Shown: positions 19,100 through 28,737, counted from the first letter of the stretch. The stretch is DNA of 64,000 nt from Nonomuraea sp. PA05 (GCF_008086045.1 NZ_VSEY01000003.1:62001-126000); one strand, 5' to 3'. Program-made: numbers and translations. Notes: generated by a model not told the origin, from the letters alone.

Positions 19100-19241
19100 G
19101 CTAACCGAGCATAAGGTCAAGGCCGCCTGCAGCGCCGCCCTCAGATCAAGGAGCGGCCCGGGACACAAGGGTGTGCTGTGTCCCGGATACGCTCTCCGCG
19201 ATCGTCTTGTGCCAGCTCGGAGCCGTACAGCATGCCTCGGG

Positions 19242-19733
19242 CTAGCGGTAGTTCACGAACTGCAGGGCGATGTCCAGATCCTTGCCCTTGAGCAGGGAGA
19301 TGACGTCCTGAAGGTCGTCCTTCTTCTTGGAGCTGACCCGCAGCTCCTCGCCCTGAATCTGCGCCTTGATCCCCTTCGGCCCCTCATCGCGGATCAGCTT
19401 GGAGATCTTCTTCGCGTTCTCTTGGTCGATGCCCTCCTTCAGGCTGACCAGCATCCGGTACTCCTTACCCGACAACTTGGGCTCGCCAGCGTCGAGAATC
19501 TTCAGAGACAGGCCCCGCTTGACGACCTTCTCCTTGAACACGTCGAGCGCGGCACCCGCCCGCTCCTCGCTGTTCGCCTTGATCTCGATGTTGTTCTGCC
19601 CGGACCAGCTGATGCTCGCCCCGGTGCCCTTGAAGTCGAAGCGGTGCCCGATCTCCTTGACCGTCTGATTGAGAGCGTTGTCGACCTCCTGGCGGTCGAT
19701 CTTGCTCACGATGTCGAAAGATGAATCGGCCAA
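19242..19733 (-). CDS. yajQ: YajQ family nucleotide-binding protein
   Basis: 163 aa, the exact family length when read from TTG ([20 protein letters not shown] after the start). An ATG lies three codons upstream at 19742, but GAGAGG abuts that ATG with no spacing and sits 9 nt from the TTG, which favours TTG. Conserved sequences include [22 protein letters not shown] and [14 protein letters not shown] at the C-terminus. YajQ proteins bind cyclic di-GMP or nucleic acids. The gene lies before tRNA-Tyr, as in other actinobacteria. Confidence 0.92.
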   Translation of the reverse strand: MADSSFDIVSKIDRQEVDNALNQTVKEIGHRFDFKGTGASISWSGQNNIEIKANSEERAGAALDVFKEKVVKRGLSLKILDAGEPKLSGKEYRMLVSLKEGIDQENAKKISKLIRDEGPKGIKAQIQGEELRVSSKKKDDLQDVISLLKGKDLDIALQFVNYR

Positions 19734-20025
19734 AGCACCCATCCTCTCAGCTGCGGCGAAATCCGTCCGGCCCACGAAACGCCCGGACCCAGCGAACGAG
19801 CCTAGCCAGCATCGGGCCTCCGTGCAGGACCCCGTCCCCTTGCTCGCGTCGTACGCCCGCCATCCCCTTCGCCCATCTCCTCCCTCTTCCGTACCCTTCA
19901 CCGCCCCTACGGTGGCACTCGGGGGTGGTGGGAGTGACGTCGGACTCGCCTCGGGACAAACCGGTGTCACGTGTACCTCCGAAGTCCGCTATTCTTCTGT
20001 CTGTCGCCGCGAGAGCGGATGGCAC

Positions 20026-20107
20026 GGCAGGTTGCCCGAGTGGCCAAAGGGAGCGGTCTGTAAAACCGTCGGCTCAGCCTACGCAAGTTCGAACCTTGCA
20101 CCTGCCA
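20026..20107 (+). tRNA. tRNA-Tyr(GTA)
   Basis: 82-nt class II tRNA. Acceptor stem GGCAGGT/ACCTGCC, D-arm CCGAGTGGCCAAAGGGAGC, anticodon loop CTGTAAA with anticodon GTA, an extended variable arm, T-arm with GTTCGAAC, and discriminator A. CCA is not encoded directly after the discriminator. Known target-type gene: the integrative element SLP1 of Streptomyces coelicolor uses a tRNA-Tyr gene. Confidence 0.95.
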
Positions 20108-20118
20108 CACCAGCGGGA

Positions 20119-20157
20119 AGAGGCCCGTCACCAGCGGAAACGCGGTGACGGGCCTCT
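20119..20157 (+). terminator. strong hairpin downstream of tRNA-Tyr
   Basis: Perfect 14-bp inverted repeat agaggcccgtcacc / ggtgacgggcctct separated by 11 nt, followed by a pyrimidine-rich tctc. Likely transcription terminator of the tRNA. Confidence 0.85.
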
Positions 20158-20835
20158 CTCATTGTGTCCGGTGGTCTACGGCGATCACCGGCGTCCTACG
20201 GCCTCTCACGGCCAATACGCGGCCAAGTTTCTCGGTGCATGGCTGCACGTGGATGCCCCAGAGATTGCGCTCTCCGCCACTGTTGCTGACCGCAGCGATG
20301 ATCAGGACCCAACCTCGATCCTTGCGCGTCCGACGCCGCTCGTGAGTGCACACCGACTGCCTGGGTGTTGCTCATGCTTCGTGCGAGGCCCGTGTTGGCA
20401 GCCAGGGAAGGGAGCTTGGGCTGTGGCTTCTAAGAGAACAGCACCGGTCTCGCTCAAGCCCTGTCTCGGTAGTGGGTCGGCGCTGTCGGCGCGCATCTCT
20501 CAGCGAATGCACGGGCGCCGGCCAGTTGGTCATCCAGCCGCTTTCGCTCGGATTGGCGGAAGCGATGCTGACACTGGGGCAGCAGAGGCTCAAGCATTGC
20601 TCACAACTCGCCAATGACCTCCTACCGCTTTCCGCTTGGCCGCTCGCGCTCTTCTCGCCTGGTGACAGCGAGAGATCGAACCGCGATCAAAGGAACCTTC
20701 CGTAGGTGCTTGTGCAGGGAGGAGTGGATGCTCCCCCAGCTTGGGCTCGATGCCAATCAGCAGCAAGGTCGGGACGGGTGGACTAGTTTTGTGAATCATC
20801 TATTCGAGTCTCCCAACGCCTGTTACGATCAGCCA
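20158..20835. other. no convincing gene; start of lower-GC accessory DNA
   Basis: Several open frames of 60-120 codons exist on both strands, but none has recognisable domains or the codon bias of either the host or the following gene pair. At 20821-20829 tgttacgat resembles an actinobacterial -10 element 7 bp before the GTG at 20836. This stretch may hold the junction of the inserted island; no copy of the tRNA-Tyr 3' end was found by eye to define an att site. Confidence 0.5.
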
Positions 20836-21978
20836 GTGACAAGGCAAGAAGGATCCTCAGCAGTGGACGACGATCTGTCCTTGGACGATGATCTAGTCCA
20901 GTTCGCGCGCGCAGCGCTTGCGGCCAGCCCAGGATCCGAGATCCAGGTCGCGGTACGGCGACTCGCTCGTCGTTACAGAAATCGGAGGCCGAGACTGGCC
21001 GCTGATTTGATCGGTCTGTTGCGGGACAGTCCTCTTCGAGGCGAAGCCTATGGGACATCCCTATCGCAACCTCTTGATAGCGACTCACGTCTCCCACTCG
21101 TTCGGGAGGAGTACCCGGTCAGTGTCTCTATGGCGCCGATTTTGTCCGAAGAGATCGATGGGACGCTCACGCAGCTAATTCAGGAGCATGACAATGCACT
21201 CGATCTTCTGAAATCTGGACTTATTCCAACCCGTACCGCTCTCTTCATTGGGCCGCCCGGGGTTGGTAAAACACTTGCCGCGCGCTGGCTCGCTCGATCC
21301 CTGGACGTGCCTCTAATAATCCTCGATCTGGCGACCGTGATGAGTAGCTTCCTAGGCCGGACCGGCTCAAACGTGAAGCGCGTCCTAGAGTATGCCAAGA
21401 CCAAGCGGTGTCTGCTTCTTCTCGATGAGCTGGACGCGGTCGCAAAGCGGCGGGATGATTCGACAGAAATTGGTGAGCTTAAACGCCTCGTTACTGTCCT
21501 TCTGCAGGAAGTTGATAATTGGCCAGAAGGGTCGCTGCTCCTCGCGGCAACCAACCACGCTGAACTGCTTGACCCTGCGGTGTGGCGCCGCTTTGAAGTG
21601 ACGGTTGAATTCCCTCTTCCTGACGATGATGGGCTCGCGCGTGCTATTGAGCAGTATCTGGAGGGTGAGAGCCTTAGCTGGGAGCTGATCAGAGCCTTCG
21701 CTCGCATATACCGGGGGTCATCGTTCAGCGACGTGGAGCGAGAGGTGATGCGTGCGCGCAGGATGGCTGCACTTCGGAAGCTCGACCTGCAAGATGCGTT
21801 TCTACTTCGTGTCCGAGACAAGATCCGAAGTCTCGCTCCGCAGGAGCGCGGCAAGCTCGCCACTGCGTTGATGCAGGAAATAGGCATTTCTCAGCGCCGC
21901 ACACATGAAATCACCGGTGTAAGCCGTGACACTCTCAGGAAGTATGCGAAAGTAGAAGGTAAGTCAACCGGGCAATAA
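20836..21978 (+). CDS. AAA+ ATPase, IetA-like antitoxin/defence partner
   Basis: 380 aa from GTG 20836, which could be leaderless; a second GTG at 20863 has AAGGA 9 nt upstream and is equally plausible. One AAA+ module: Walker A GPPGVGKT (about 139-146), Walker B LLLLDELDAV, sensor 1 LLAATNHAELLDP and the arginine finger region WRRFEV. The C-terminus (about 340-375) carries a helix-turn-helix-like segment, RRTHEITGVSRDTLRKY. It is followed 11 bp later by a subtilisin-like protease. This AAA/S8 pair is the composition of IetAS. In pTiC58 IetA acts as antitoxin to the protease IetS, and IetAS has reported anti-phage activity. Base composition is clearly lower in GC than the flanks. Confidence 0.8.
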   Translation: MTRQEGSSAVDDDLSLDDDLVQFARAALAASPGSEIQVAVRRLARRYRNRRPRLAADLIGLLRDSPLRGEAYGTSLSQPLDSDSRLPLVREEYPVSVSMAPILSEEIDGTLTQLIQEHDNALDLLKSGLIPTRTALFIGPPGVGKTLAARWLARSLDVPLIILDLATVMSSFLGRTGSNVKRVLEYAKTKRCLLLLDELDAVAKRRDDSTEIGELKRLVTVLLQEVDNWPEGSLLLAATNHAELLDPAVWRRFEVTVEFPLPDDDGLARAIEQYLEGESLSWELIRAFARIYRGSSFSDVEREVMRARRMAALRKLDLQDAFLLRVRDKIRSLAPQERGKLATALMQEIGISQRRTHEITGVSRDTLRKYAKVEGKSTGQ

Positions 21979-21989
21979 GGATGTAGAAC

Positions 21990-24233
21990 ATGCCGGAGAA
22001 CATCCGTTTCCTTCTAGGTTATGGAGAGCGCCTGACTGGCGCACTGCCTTCTCCCACTGGTTCACCAGGGCCAGAACCGCCCTACACCAAGGACGAGGCA
22101 TTTTTGCGGCTTACTCCGATGGCGGCGTCTACAGCCACGAGTTTGAACAGCCTTTCTCGAGACGCATGCCCTCGGGACGAAGCGGTAGCCGTAATCACCA
22201 TGCATCCGCAAGGGATAGCGAAATCTTATTACCCTAGCCGATTACTAACTGAACTATCTCTAAGGCATGTCGGAAGCAGGCCGGCAGAAGTCAGGCCGGA
22301 AAAGTGGACGCGGCAAGAAGAGCCCGTGCGGAGTCGCAGTACGGAGATACTCGTTGCCGGTAAGCGCGCGGCGTTCGACAGATGGGCGACGCTTTTTCGT
22401 GATCGGTCGCCTGACGTCCCCGATGACATCCGACGCATAGAAACAGTGAGAGCGCCCAGTGTGCACGAACGTCTCCGTGGGTCTTTTCCTGACGATGTCC
22501 TCGAGAATGCGGGGGATGAGATTCTTCTAGAGGTTGCCCTACACGCAAGTGCTGATCCTACTGCGGCGTACATCGTATCCGGTTTCGAGGCATACGCCCG
22601 ATCCCTAGGCGCGGTTCCTGACCTAGACCGACGTCTCTATGCAGGAGGCTTATGCTTCTTGCCGGTCGAGGCACCCTTGGGGGTCATTAGACAGTTGGCT
22701 CACTTCTCCTACCTGCGTGTGGCTCGACCGATGCCAGGTCTCCGAGATGTGTACCAGATAGAACGTGTAACTCCAGTCAGCACAGTGCAGCCTTCCCCTT
22801 TCCCGAATAATCCTCCGGTGAATCCCGACCTGCGTGTAGCGGTATTCGACGGAGGGTTACAGCAAGGAACGGATCTGGCGCGATGGGCGTCATCCTTTGA
22901 CGGGCAGGGAGTGGGAAGTGAAGTGCCGGCCCTGCTTGAGCACGGCTATTCCGTCACATCTGCGGTTCTCTTCGGGACGCTGCACCCCGGGGAAGCTGCC
23001 CCTCAGCCCTACGCCACAGTGGATCATTACCGCGTCTTAGACGATAAGTGTAAGAGCGACCCCTTCGAGCTATTCGATGTACTGCGCAGAGTTGATGAGG
23101 TGCTGCGCCAGAGGCAATACAACTTCTTCAACTTGAGCATGGGGCCCGATCTGCCCATCGAAGATGATGAAGTTCACTCCTGGACTGCGCTGCTCGACTC
23201 TCATCTCTCTGACGGTCACGCTCTGGCGGCCATCGCGGTTGGCAACAACGGTCTAGAGAATCATGCGTTAGGAGAAGCGCGTGTGCAGGTCCCTTCCGAC
23301 TGCGTTAACGCACTAGGTGTTGGTGCAGCCGATAGTGCACGTGCGGGATGGAACCGCGCACGATACAGTGCGATAGGGCCGGGGAGGACACCGGGAAGGA
23401 TAAAGCCTGACGTATTGCATTTCGGAGGTGATCAGCGGGAGCCCTTCATGGTCTACGATCAGAATGCTGCTCCAGCTGTCGCTGCGACGGCTGGTACATC
23501 ATTCGCTTCGCCCGCTGCGCTTCGTCTGGCTTTAGGAGTCCGAGCGCACTTCGGCGAACGAATTAGCCCTCTCGGGTTGAAGGCGCTCCTCATTCACTGC
23601 GCGGACCCCGGCGGGTACGATCGTGCCGAAGTTGGCTGGGGTAGACTTCCACAGGATATCGAGCCGCTTGTTGTGTGTCCGGAAGGGAAGGTTCGAATAG
23701 TGTATCAGGGGGATCTGACTCCAAGTACGCGTATTCGGGCGCTTATCCCCCTCCCGGACGAGCAATTGCGTGGAAACGTCGCCATCGCTGCTACCTTCTG
23801 CTACGCGTGCCAGACTGACCCTGAAGACCCTGTTAGCTATACGCGTAGTGGACTAGACATTACATTCAGGCCTCACTCGGCTAAGTTCAAGGATTCAAGC
23901 GCCGCAGACCCCGCACCGAAGAGTTTCTTTCGGAAGACCCTTCGAGATAACGAACGTGTCCTCCGTGAGGGAGCGCAGAAATGGGAAACCACGCTTAACG
24001 AACAACATAGTTTCCGTGGTTCGTCGTTGCAGTCGCCGATGTTTGATATTCACTACACGGCTAGGACTTCCGGCGGGCCAGCGAAAGAAGCGGATAAGAT
24101 CCGATACGCCCTAGTGGTTACGGTAACGTCTCTTCGCACCGCAGACCTGTATGATCGTGTCCTTACGAAGTATGCAGGGAGACTCGAAGCCTTACGGCCT
24201 ATCGTCGAAATTCCTGTTCAGGTTGGCACCTAG
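21990..24233 (+). CDS. subtilisin-like (S8) serine protease, IetS-like toxin/effector
   Basis: 747 aa, no signal peptide, so probably cytoplasmic. The peptidase domain lies at about 280-530. Catalytic Asp is in RVAVFDGGL (about 287), His in LEHGYSVTSAVLFG (about 318), oxyanion Asn in IAVGNNG (about 417) and Ser in AGTSFASPAA (about 503). The ~270-residue N-terminal region and ~200-residue C-terminal region match no domain I recognise. In IetAS the protease is the toxic component restrained by its ATPase. Codon use matches the ATPase gene, indicating joint acquisition. Confidence 0.82.
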   Translation: MPENIRFLLGYGERLTGALPSPTGSPGPEPPYTKDEAFLRLTPMAASTATSLNSLSRDACPRDEAVAVITMHPQGIAKSYYPSRLLTELSLRHVGSRPAEVRPEKWTRQEEPVRSRSTEILVAGKRAAFDRWATLFRDRSPDVPDDIRRIETVRAPSVHERLRGSFPDDVLENAGDEILLEVALHASADPTAAYIVSGFEAYARSLGAVPDLDRRLYAGGLCFLPVEAPLGVIRQLAHFSYLRVARPMPGLRDVYQIERVTPVSTVQPSPFPNNPPVNPDLRVAVFDGGLQQGTDLARWASSFDGQGVGSEVPALLEHGYSVTSAVLFGTLHPGEAAPQPYATVDHYRVLDDKCKSDPFELFDVLRRVDEVLRQRQYNFFNLSMGPDLPIEDDEVHSWTALLDSHLSDGHALAAIAVGNNGLENHALGEARVQVPSDCVNALGVGAADSARAGWNRARYSAIGPGRTPGRIKPDVLHFGGDQREPFMVYDQNAAPAVAATAGTSFASPAALRLALGVRAHFGERISPLGLKALLIHCADPGGYDRAEVGWGRLPQDIEPLVVCPEGKVRIVYQGDLTPSTRIRALIPLPDEQLRGNVAIAATFCYACQTDPEDPVSYTRSGLDITFRPHSAKFKDSSAADPAPKSFFRKTLRDNERVLREGAQKWETTLNEQHSFRGSSLQSPMFDIHYTARTSGGPAKEADKIRYALVVTVTSLRTADLYDRVLTKYAGRLEALRPIVEIPVQVGT

Positions 24234-24374
24234 GTCGGGCATGCTGCGCATGTCAAGGAACTGGCCGTTCTTGCGCAGCGGCGCGTATATAGCTCGGGTC
24301 GTGTCGGGCTGCCCGTCGCCTAACCGTGAGCACTCCTGGCCCGGGCATTGGTAGGAGAGGTGTACCGGTGACAA

Positions 24375-25766
24375 TTATATCCTAGGAGATCCTTTTTTAG
24401 TGGCTTCCCAAATTCGCCGCATGGCCTCGTCGTGCTGGCCATGTATGCACTTGGCGTAGACACGTAGCAGAACGTTGACACTGTGACCTGCCCACTCGGC
24501 CACCTGGGGTGCGGAAACACCGGCGTTGAGCCATGTGGACACGCATGCATGACGTAGGTCGTAGGGGACGAGCATCAAGGGTGATCGGGCCTCTGTTGAG
24601 GTGAACGCCTCTGTGCGGGCTTCGTGAAATACCTTCAGGTAGGCGCGATCTGTCATGAGGCCGCCCCGCGGGCCGATGAAGATACGTTTGTCGGGGCCCG
24701 TGCCAAACTCTTGGATATGTTCTCGGAGCATCGCGCCGAGTTCTGGGTGAATGGGTACGTCGCGGGTCTCGCCGTCGGCCCGATGTTTGAGCGCGCGTCG
24801 CTCACGTACCTTTCCGCTGTTGGTCCATCGGCTGCCGGCGCGAGGTTCGGCATGGGTGAGCCGCAGCTCGCCCCAACCGTTCTCTGGAAGGCTGACAAGG
24901 TGCTCCTGCCGTAGGTCGACTACCTCCTCCGGCCGAAGGGCGGCGAAGTACATGCAGCCGAAGAACGCCTTCATACGCGGACCTCGGGTGCCCTGTCGTT
25001 GCACGGCAGCGAGGAAACGTCGTGCCTGATCGACGTTGATCACGACACGTGGGTCAACGCTGGTGAGCGTGCGTGGCTTGGTCCACTTCACTGCCTTGAG
25101 GGGGTTGGAGGCCAGGGCGCCGATCTCTACGGCGTATTCCATGGCGTTGTTGAGGCTCATGCGCTTGCGGTTCGCCGTGTTCGCGGCGGCAGTCCTGCCG
25201 TCCTTGGTGCGGCTGATGCGGTCGAGCATGCCGCGTGTGAGGAGGGCTCCCTTGCCGGGTTCTTCGAAAGCCGTCATGGCGACGGTGTTCGTTTCCAGCC
25301 ACCGCAGGGCCGTCGCGAGTTCGGCCGGCGGTTCTGCTGGGTTCCGTACACGCTCGCTGTATGCCCAGCGGAGGGCAGCGCGTTGGGTGTCAGCGTCTGG
25401 TCCGCCGTTCTCCTTGGCCAGCAGGGCTTCTGCGGCATCGGTGAGGGCCTCTGCGATACCGCGCCGGTGGTTGGGCGCGGCGTATCGCCACTTGGCTTCG
25501 ACGTAGGACAGCGTGAAGGTGAACCATGTGAGGACGGTCTCCTCGCGCTGCCAGGAGATCGGGCGGCCCGTGGCAACGCTGAACGCCTCACCTTGCCGGG
25601 CGGCCGTCATGAGCTGGGCGCGGAAGCTTTCGGCGTGAGCCAGCGTGCGGAACGGCTCCTTCCATTCGCGGCCTTCCACGATCCAGCGCACGGTGTAGGT
25701 GGTGACCCTGCTGCCCTTGTACGTCTTGATCGCCCAGAAGCGGACGCTGTATGTGATCTTTCCCAT
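24375..25766 (-). CDS. int: tyrosine site-specific integrase
   Basis: 463 aa from the ATG at 25766, which shares one base with the upstream stop (TGATG). Catalytic pattern of tyrosine recombinases: Arg in ALRPEEVVDLRQ, YDLRHACVSTW (box II His/Arg), WAGHS and the nucleophile Tyr in LLRVYAKCI. The N-terminal part contains an SAM-like DNA-binding region (about 70-200). With the Xis-like gene just upstream it forms the recombination module of an integrative element of the pSAM2/SLP1 style. The attachment site should lie near 24240-24370, but no repeat pair was identified. Confidence 0.92.
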   Translation of the reverse strand: MGKITYSVRFWAIKTYKGSRVTTYTVRWIVEGREWKEPFRTLAHAESFRAQLMTAARQGEAFSVATGRPISWQREETVLTWFTFTLSYVEAKWRYAAPNHRRGIAEALTDAAEALLAKENGGPDADTQRAALRWAYSERVRNPAEPPAELATALRWLETNTVAMTAFEEPGKGALLTRGMLDRISRTKDGRTAAANTANRKRMSLNNAMEYAVEIGALASNPLKAVKWTKPRTLTSVDPRVVINVDQARRFLAAVQRQGTRGPRMKAFFGCMYFAALRPEEVVDLRQEHLVSLPENGWGELRLTHAEPRAGSRWTNSGKVRERRALKHRADGETRDVPIHPELGAMLREHIQEFGTGPDKRIFIGPRGGLMTDRAYLKVFHEARTEAFTSTEARSPLMLVPYDLRHACVSTWLNAGVSAPQVAEWAGHSVNVLLRVYAKCIHGQHDEAMRRIWEATKKGSPRI

Positions 25767-25963
25767 CAGGCGGCGTCCTCTCGCGCGTCGAGCCACCGGT
25801 CGAGTTCGGAGCGGCGGATGCGGAGTTCGCGGTTGGCCAGGGTGATGCAGCGTGGCCCCTGCTTCTTGGCGCGCCAGTCGTAGAAGGTGGAGCGGGCGAT
25901 CTTGAGTTCGGCGCAGACTTCGGCGACTGTGAGCTTTTCGTCGGTGCGGGTTGCTGTCTTCAT
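25766..25963 (-). CDS. xis: Xis-like helix-turn-helix protein
   Basis: 65 aa. Compact winged-helix/MerR-type fold: LTVAEVCAELKIARSTFYDW then IRRSELDRWLD, typical of excisionases of actinomycete integrative elements. It directly precedes int with a one-base TGATG overlap, so the two are probably translated together. Confidence 0.85.
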   Translation of the reverse strand: MKTATRTDEKLTVAEVCAELKIARSTFYDWRAKKQGPRCITLANRELRIRRSELDRWLDAREDAA

Positions 25964-25975
25964 GCGCGGTCCTTC

Positions 25976-27538
25976 TCAGGCGGTGTGTTGGTGGAGGCTC
26001 GGGTGGACGGCGTAGGCCGGCGACGGGCGGCGGCCGGGGCCGGTGCGAGGTGGCTCGGGTTCACGGCGGATCCAGCCGAGCTGCTCCAGGAGGTCGAGCG
26101 GTGTCTCCAGCTCGGCGACCTTGCGGAAGCGGTTGCGCGGGAGGGCGGTGAAGGCTTCGCGGACGGTGAAGCGGGTGGTGGCGGTGCGGTGCAGCCAGGC
26201 GTGGACAGTGCGGGCGGCTTCGAGGTCGGGGTCGGCGCCCATGGCGTCGAAGGTGGCCAGCGCGTGGGCGATGAAGTATTGGCCGAGGGTGATGGCGGCG
26301 TTGACGGTGTCGGCGGTGATGGGGTGGCGCCAGCCGTCTTCGACGCGGGCGGCGAGGTGGATGAGGCCGGCGATGCGCATGACGGCGCCGTCGAACTTGC
26401 CTGCCCAGTCGGTGATGTGGCCGAGGTCGCCGGAGTCCGGGCGTAGGCGGCGTTCGGTGGTGCGGCGGTGTTCGGTGAAGATGGCGGCGGCTTCAGGCGA
26501 TAGGACCAGGCGGGCGGGGTCGTCCCAGTCGTGCATGTCGATGGTGAGGCGTTGCAGGTTGGCGTCGTAGCGGGCGGCGATGTGGTCCGGGACGGTGGGG
26601 GCGTCCACGTTGCGGTAGCCGACGTTGCTTTTCGGCAGGCTGTAGAGGATGCGGCCGAGCAGGCCCTTGCCGCGGAAGCCGGGCATGGTGGCGATGTCAG
26701 AAACGATCTCGGGCTGGACGGCCAGGCCCATGGTCAAGATGGCCTGATCGACGCGTTCGCTGCGGCCTCGGCGGTCGATGATGAGCGGGTCTCCGGCATG
26801 GCCCTTCAGGAACAGGTCCAGATTCGGAGTGCCGGAGTAGCGGCCGGCGAGGGTGGCGAAGATGCCGCCCTCGGCGGACAGCACGGCCAGGCGGCCACCC
26901 TGCTCAACCAGGATGGTGGAGGCGGTTTCGGGTGTGACGTCGTCGGCCATGAGCCGGGGCTTGACCGGGACCTTGATGTCTTCGACGGCCAGGGCCGCGC
27001 TCTGAGCCTCGGCGATGGCGTCCGGGGCGGCTTCGCCGCGTGCCGAGCTGGCCGCGCGGGCAGCCTTCTCAGCAAGGTCCTCGGCCAGCCGTCGGGAGAC
27101 TTCGGCCTCGGTGATCTGCGGTCCGATCCGGCTGAGCAGGGCGCTTTCGGCATGGAGCAGCGGTGTGGTCATGGCGCGGAAGACGGCGGACTTGCGTGAA
27201 CCGGGCGGCATGGCGACCAGGACGAACAGGTTCACCGGCTCGACCCAGGAACCGCGGACGTTGACCACCGCGCGCCCGCCGGCGGCGGTGGACAACGCGG
27301 CCAGGGCGACGCAGCCCGCCAGATCGAGCGGCGTCTGTGTCTCCTCGGCCACGGCGCTGACGTGGTCGGCGACCCAGGCCGGGAGCACGTGCACGGGGAA
27401 GGGCGGCAGTTCTCCGCGCTGGCCGAGCGGCGCGGGCACGTCCCAGGCAGGTGGCGCGTTGTGCAGGTCCGTGAGCTGCTGTTCGGCCCCGAGGTTGCTC
27501 AGGATGGTCTCGGCGGTAGGGCGTCCGAGGGTAGTCAT
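25976..27538 (-). CDS. DUF3987-family replication protein
   Basis: 520 aa from the ATG at 27538 (MTTLGRPTAETILSNLGAEQ); a longer frame upstream runs through the prim-pol gene and is rejected. A P-loop-like PPGSRKSAVF (about 110) and the sequence VMRIAGLIHLAAR typical of DUF3987 are visible. These proteins accompany prim-pol enzymes in plasmids and integrative elements and probably act as helicase/replication initiators. A C-terminal winged-helix-like domain follows. The start overlaps the stop of the prim-pol gene. Confidence 0.8.
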   Translation of the reverse strand: MTTLGRPTAETILSNLGAEQQLTDLHNAPPAWDVPAPLGQRGELPPFPVHVLPAWVADHVSAVAEETQTPLDLAGCVALAALSTAAGGRAVVNVRGSWVEPVNLFVLVAMPPGSRKSAVFRAMTTPLLHAESALLSRIGPQITEAEVSRRLAEDLAEKAARAASSARGEAAPDAIAEAQSAALAVEDIKVPVKPRLMADDVTPETASTILVEQGGRLAVLSAEGGIFATLAGRYSGTPNLDLFLKGHAGDPLIIDRRGRSERVDQAILTMGLAVQPEIVSDIATMPGFRGKGLLGRILYSLPKSNVGYRNVDAPTVPDHIAARYDANLQRLTIDMHDWDDPARLVLSPEAAAIFTEHRRTTERRLRPDSGDLGHITDWAGKFDGAVMRIAGLIHLAARVEDGWRHPITADTVNAAITLGQYFIAHALATFDAMGADPDLEAARTVHAWLHRTATTRFTVREAFTALPRNRFRKVAELETPLDLLEQLGWIRREPEPPRTGPGRRPSPAYAVHPSLHQHTA

Positions 27539-28431
27539 GCAACTGCCCTCCGGGGACGTCGTAGGCCGCTGTCGAGTCCCGAGCGGATGGTGTTGAACGC
27601 CTCGCGGAAGTCGAGCCCGATCCCTTCTGCGGCGTTGTGGAGACACGCCTCGGCGAGGTTGCGCGGGAGCAGGCTGGTCGCGATGAGCTGGCCGAGGGCG
27701 AACGCGGCGAGGTTGAGCGTGTCGTTGCGGGTGCCGGGCACGGCGTCCAGGACCCGTTCGACCTCCCCGCGCAGCGCGGCCAGCGCGTATCCGGCTGCTC
27801 GGTCCCCACCGCAGGCGGCCAGCACTGCCCCCGCAGACGTGCTGGACGTGGACGGTGGGGGAGAGTTGAGCTGCTCGGTCAGCCAGGCCGGGAGCGTGGC
27901 CGGTGTCGGGTCGTGCAGGACGTCGTAGGAGCCGCTGCCGTCCGGAAGGGCGACGTGGCTGCCCGGGGCGACGACGTAGCCGCCGTGCGCTCGGGTATCG
28001 ATCTTCCAGCCGAGCTTGCCCGCGCTGTTGCGCAGGTCGATGTCGGCCGGGGCGGTGAAGTAGAGGTGAGTGCCGCGGCGCCGGGTGCGGACCATGAAGG
28101 TCTCCAGCGGTACCGGCTGGCCGGCCTGTTCGCAGAGCGAGGCCAGGACGTCTGCGCCGTCGTTGATGCCGGGCAGCGCCCAGTCGGTCGGCGGGTGCTC
28201 GTCGGGCTTGGGCACGTCCAGGTCGAGCACGAGGAGGCCGGATGGGCCGCAGGCGATGCCGATGTTGAACGGGGCGCGTGCCCACATGTGGCGGATGAGT
28301 GTGGTGTCGGTGGTGGCGTGCTGCTCCCAGGCGGTGAAGCCGGGCAGCGGGCGCTTGTCGTGCGGTGCGAGCGGGGGGACGTGCCAGCCGCGGGCGGCGG
28401 CGGCCAGGGCGTAGCGGGTGAGGTCGTGCAT
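27535..28431 (-). CDS. bifunctional DNA primase/polymerase (prim-pol)
   Basis: 298 aa from the ATG at 28431, which has GAGGAG 6-8 nt upstream. Prim-pol fold: ALAAAARGWHVPPLAPHDKRP, then NIGIACGPSGLLVLDLDVP with the metal-binding DLD, THLYF, and GYVVAPGSHV. It should prime and extend DNA during autonomous replication of the element. It overlaps the DUF3987 gene by 4 bp (ATGA). Confidence 0.88.
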   Translation of the reverse strand: MHDLTRYALAAAARGWHVPPLAPHDKRPLPGFTAWEQHATTDTTLIRHMWARAPFNIGIACGPSGLLVLDLDVPKPDEHPPTDWALPGINDGADVLASLCEQAGQPVPLETFMVRTRRRGTHLYFTAPADIDLRNSAGKLGWKIDTRAHGGYVVAPGSHVALPDGSGSYDVLHDPTPATLPAWLTEQLNSPPPSTSSTSAGAVLAACGGDRAAGYALAALRGEVERVLDAVPGTRNDTLNLAAFALGQLIATSLLPRNLAEACLHNAAEGIGLDFREAFNTIRSGLDSGLRRPRRAVA

Positions 28432-28475
28432 GTGGATCTCCTCAGCAGGTGATGCCGTGCGGGCGCTGGGTGGCA

Positions 28476-28694
28476 TCAGTGGTCGCCGTCGCGGTAGAGG
28501 CGGCGGGCGTAGACGTAGAGCTGCCAGCCGAGGCGGGGTCGCTTGCCGGTGCCGTTGCAGGCGCGGCAGGTGCGGTTCTTGCCTGCGGGGCGGCAGCGGA
28601 CGCAGGTTCCCCAGGGCGAGGCCAGGCAGAACATGCTGTAACAGAGAGTGACGATCGGTAGGCAGAAGACGAGAAGGGTGATGGCGTCAGCCAT
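28476..28694 (-). CDS. small membrane protein with zinc-ribbon motif
   Basis: 72 aa. One N-terminal helix (about 5-25) is followed by CVRCRP...CRACNGTGKR, a CxxC-x(n)-CxxC zinc-ribbon with the DnaJ-like CxGTG ending. Such small proteins are common in actinomycete integrative elements; function unknown. First gene of the minus-strand replication/integration operon. Confidence 0.7.
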   Translation of the reverse strand: MADAITLLVFCLPIVTLCYSMFCLASPWGTCVRCRPAGKNRTCRACNGTGKRPRLGWQLYVYARRLYRDGDH

Positions 28695-28737
28695 GAGGGC
28701 CTCCGAGGCCGGTTTCGACGTTTCCGCAGGTCGAGCT

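Noticed and set aside
20026..20157. tRNA-Tyr as proven attachment site of the left element
   Set aside because: No second copy of the tRNA 3' end was found in the window; the site remains only a candidate.
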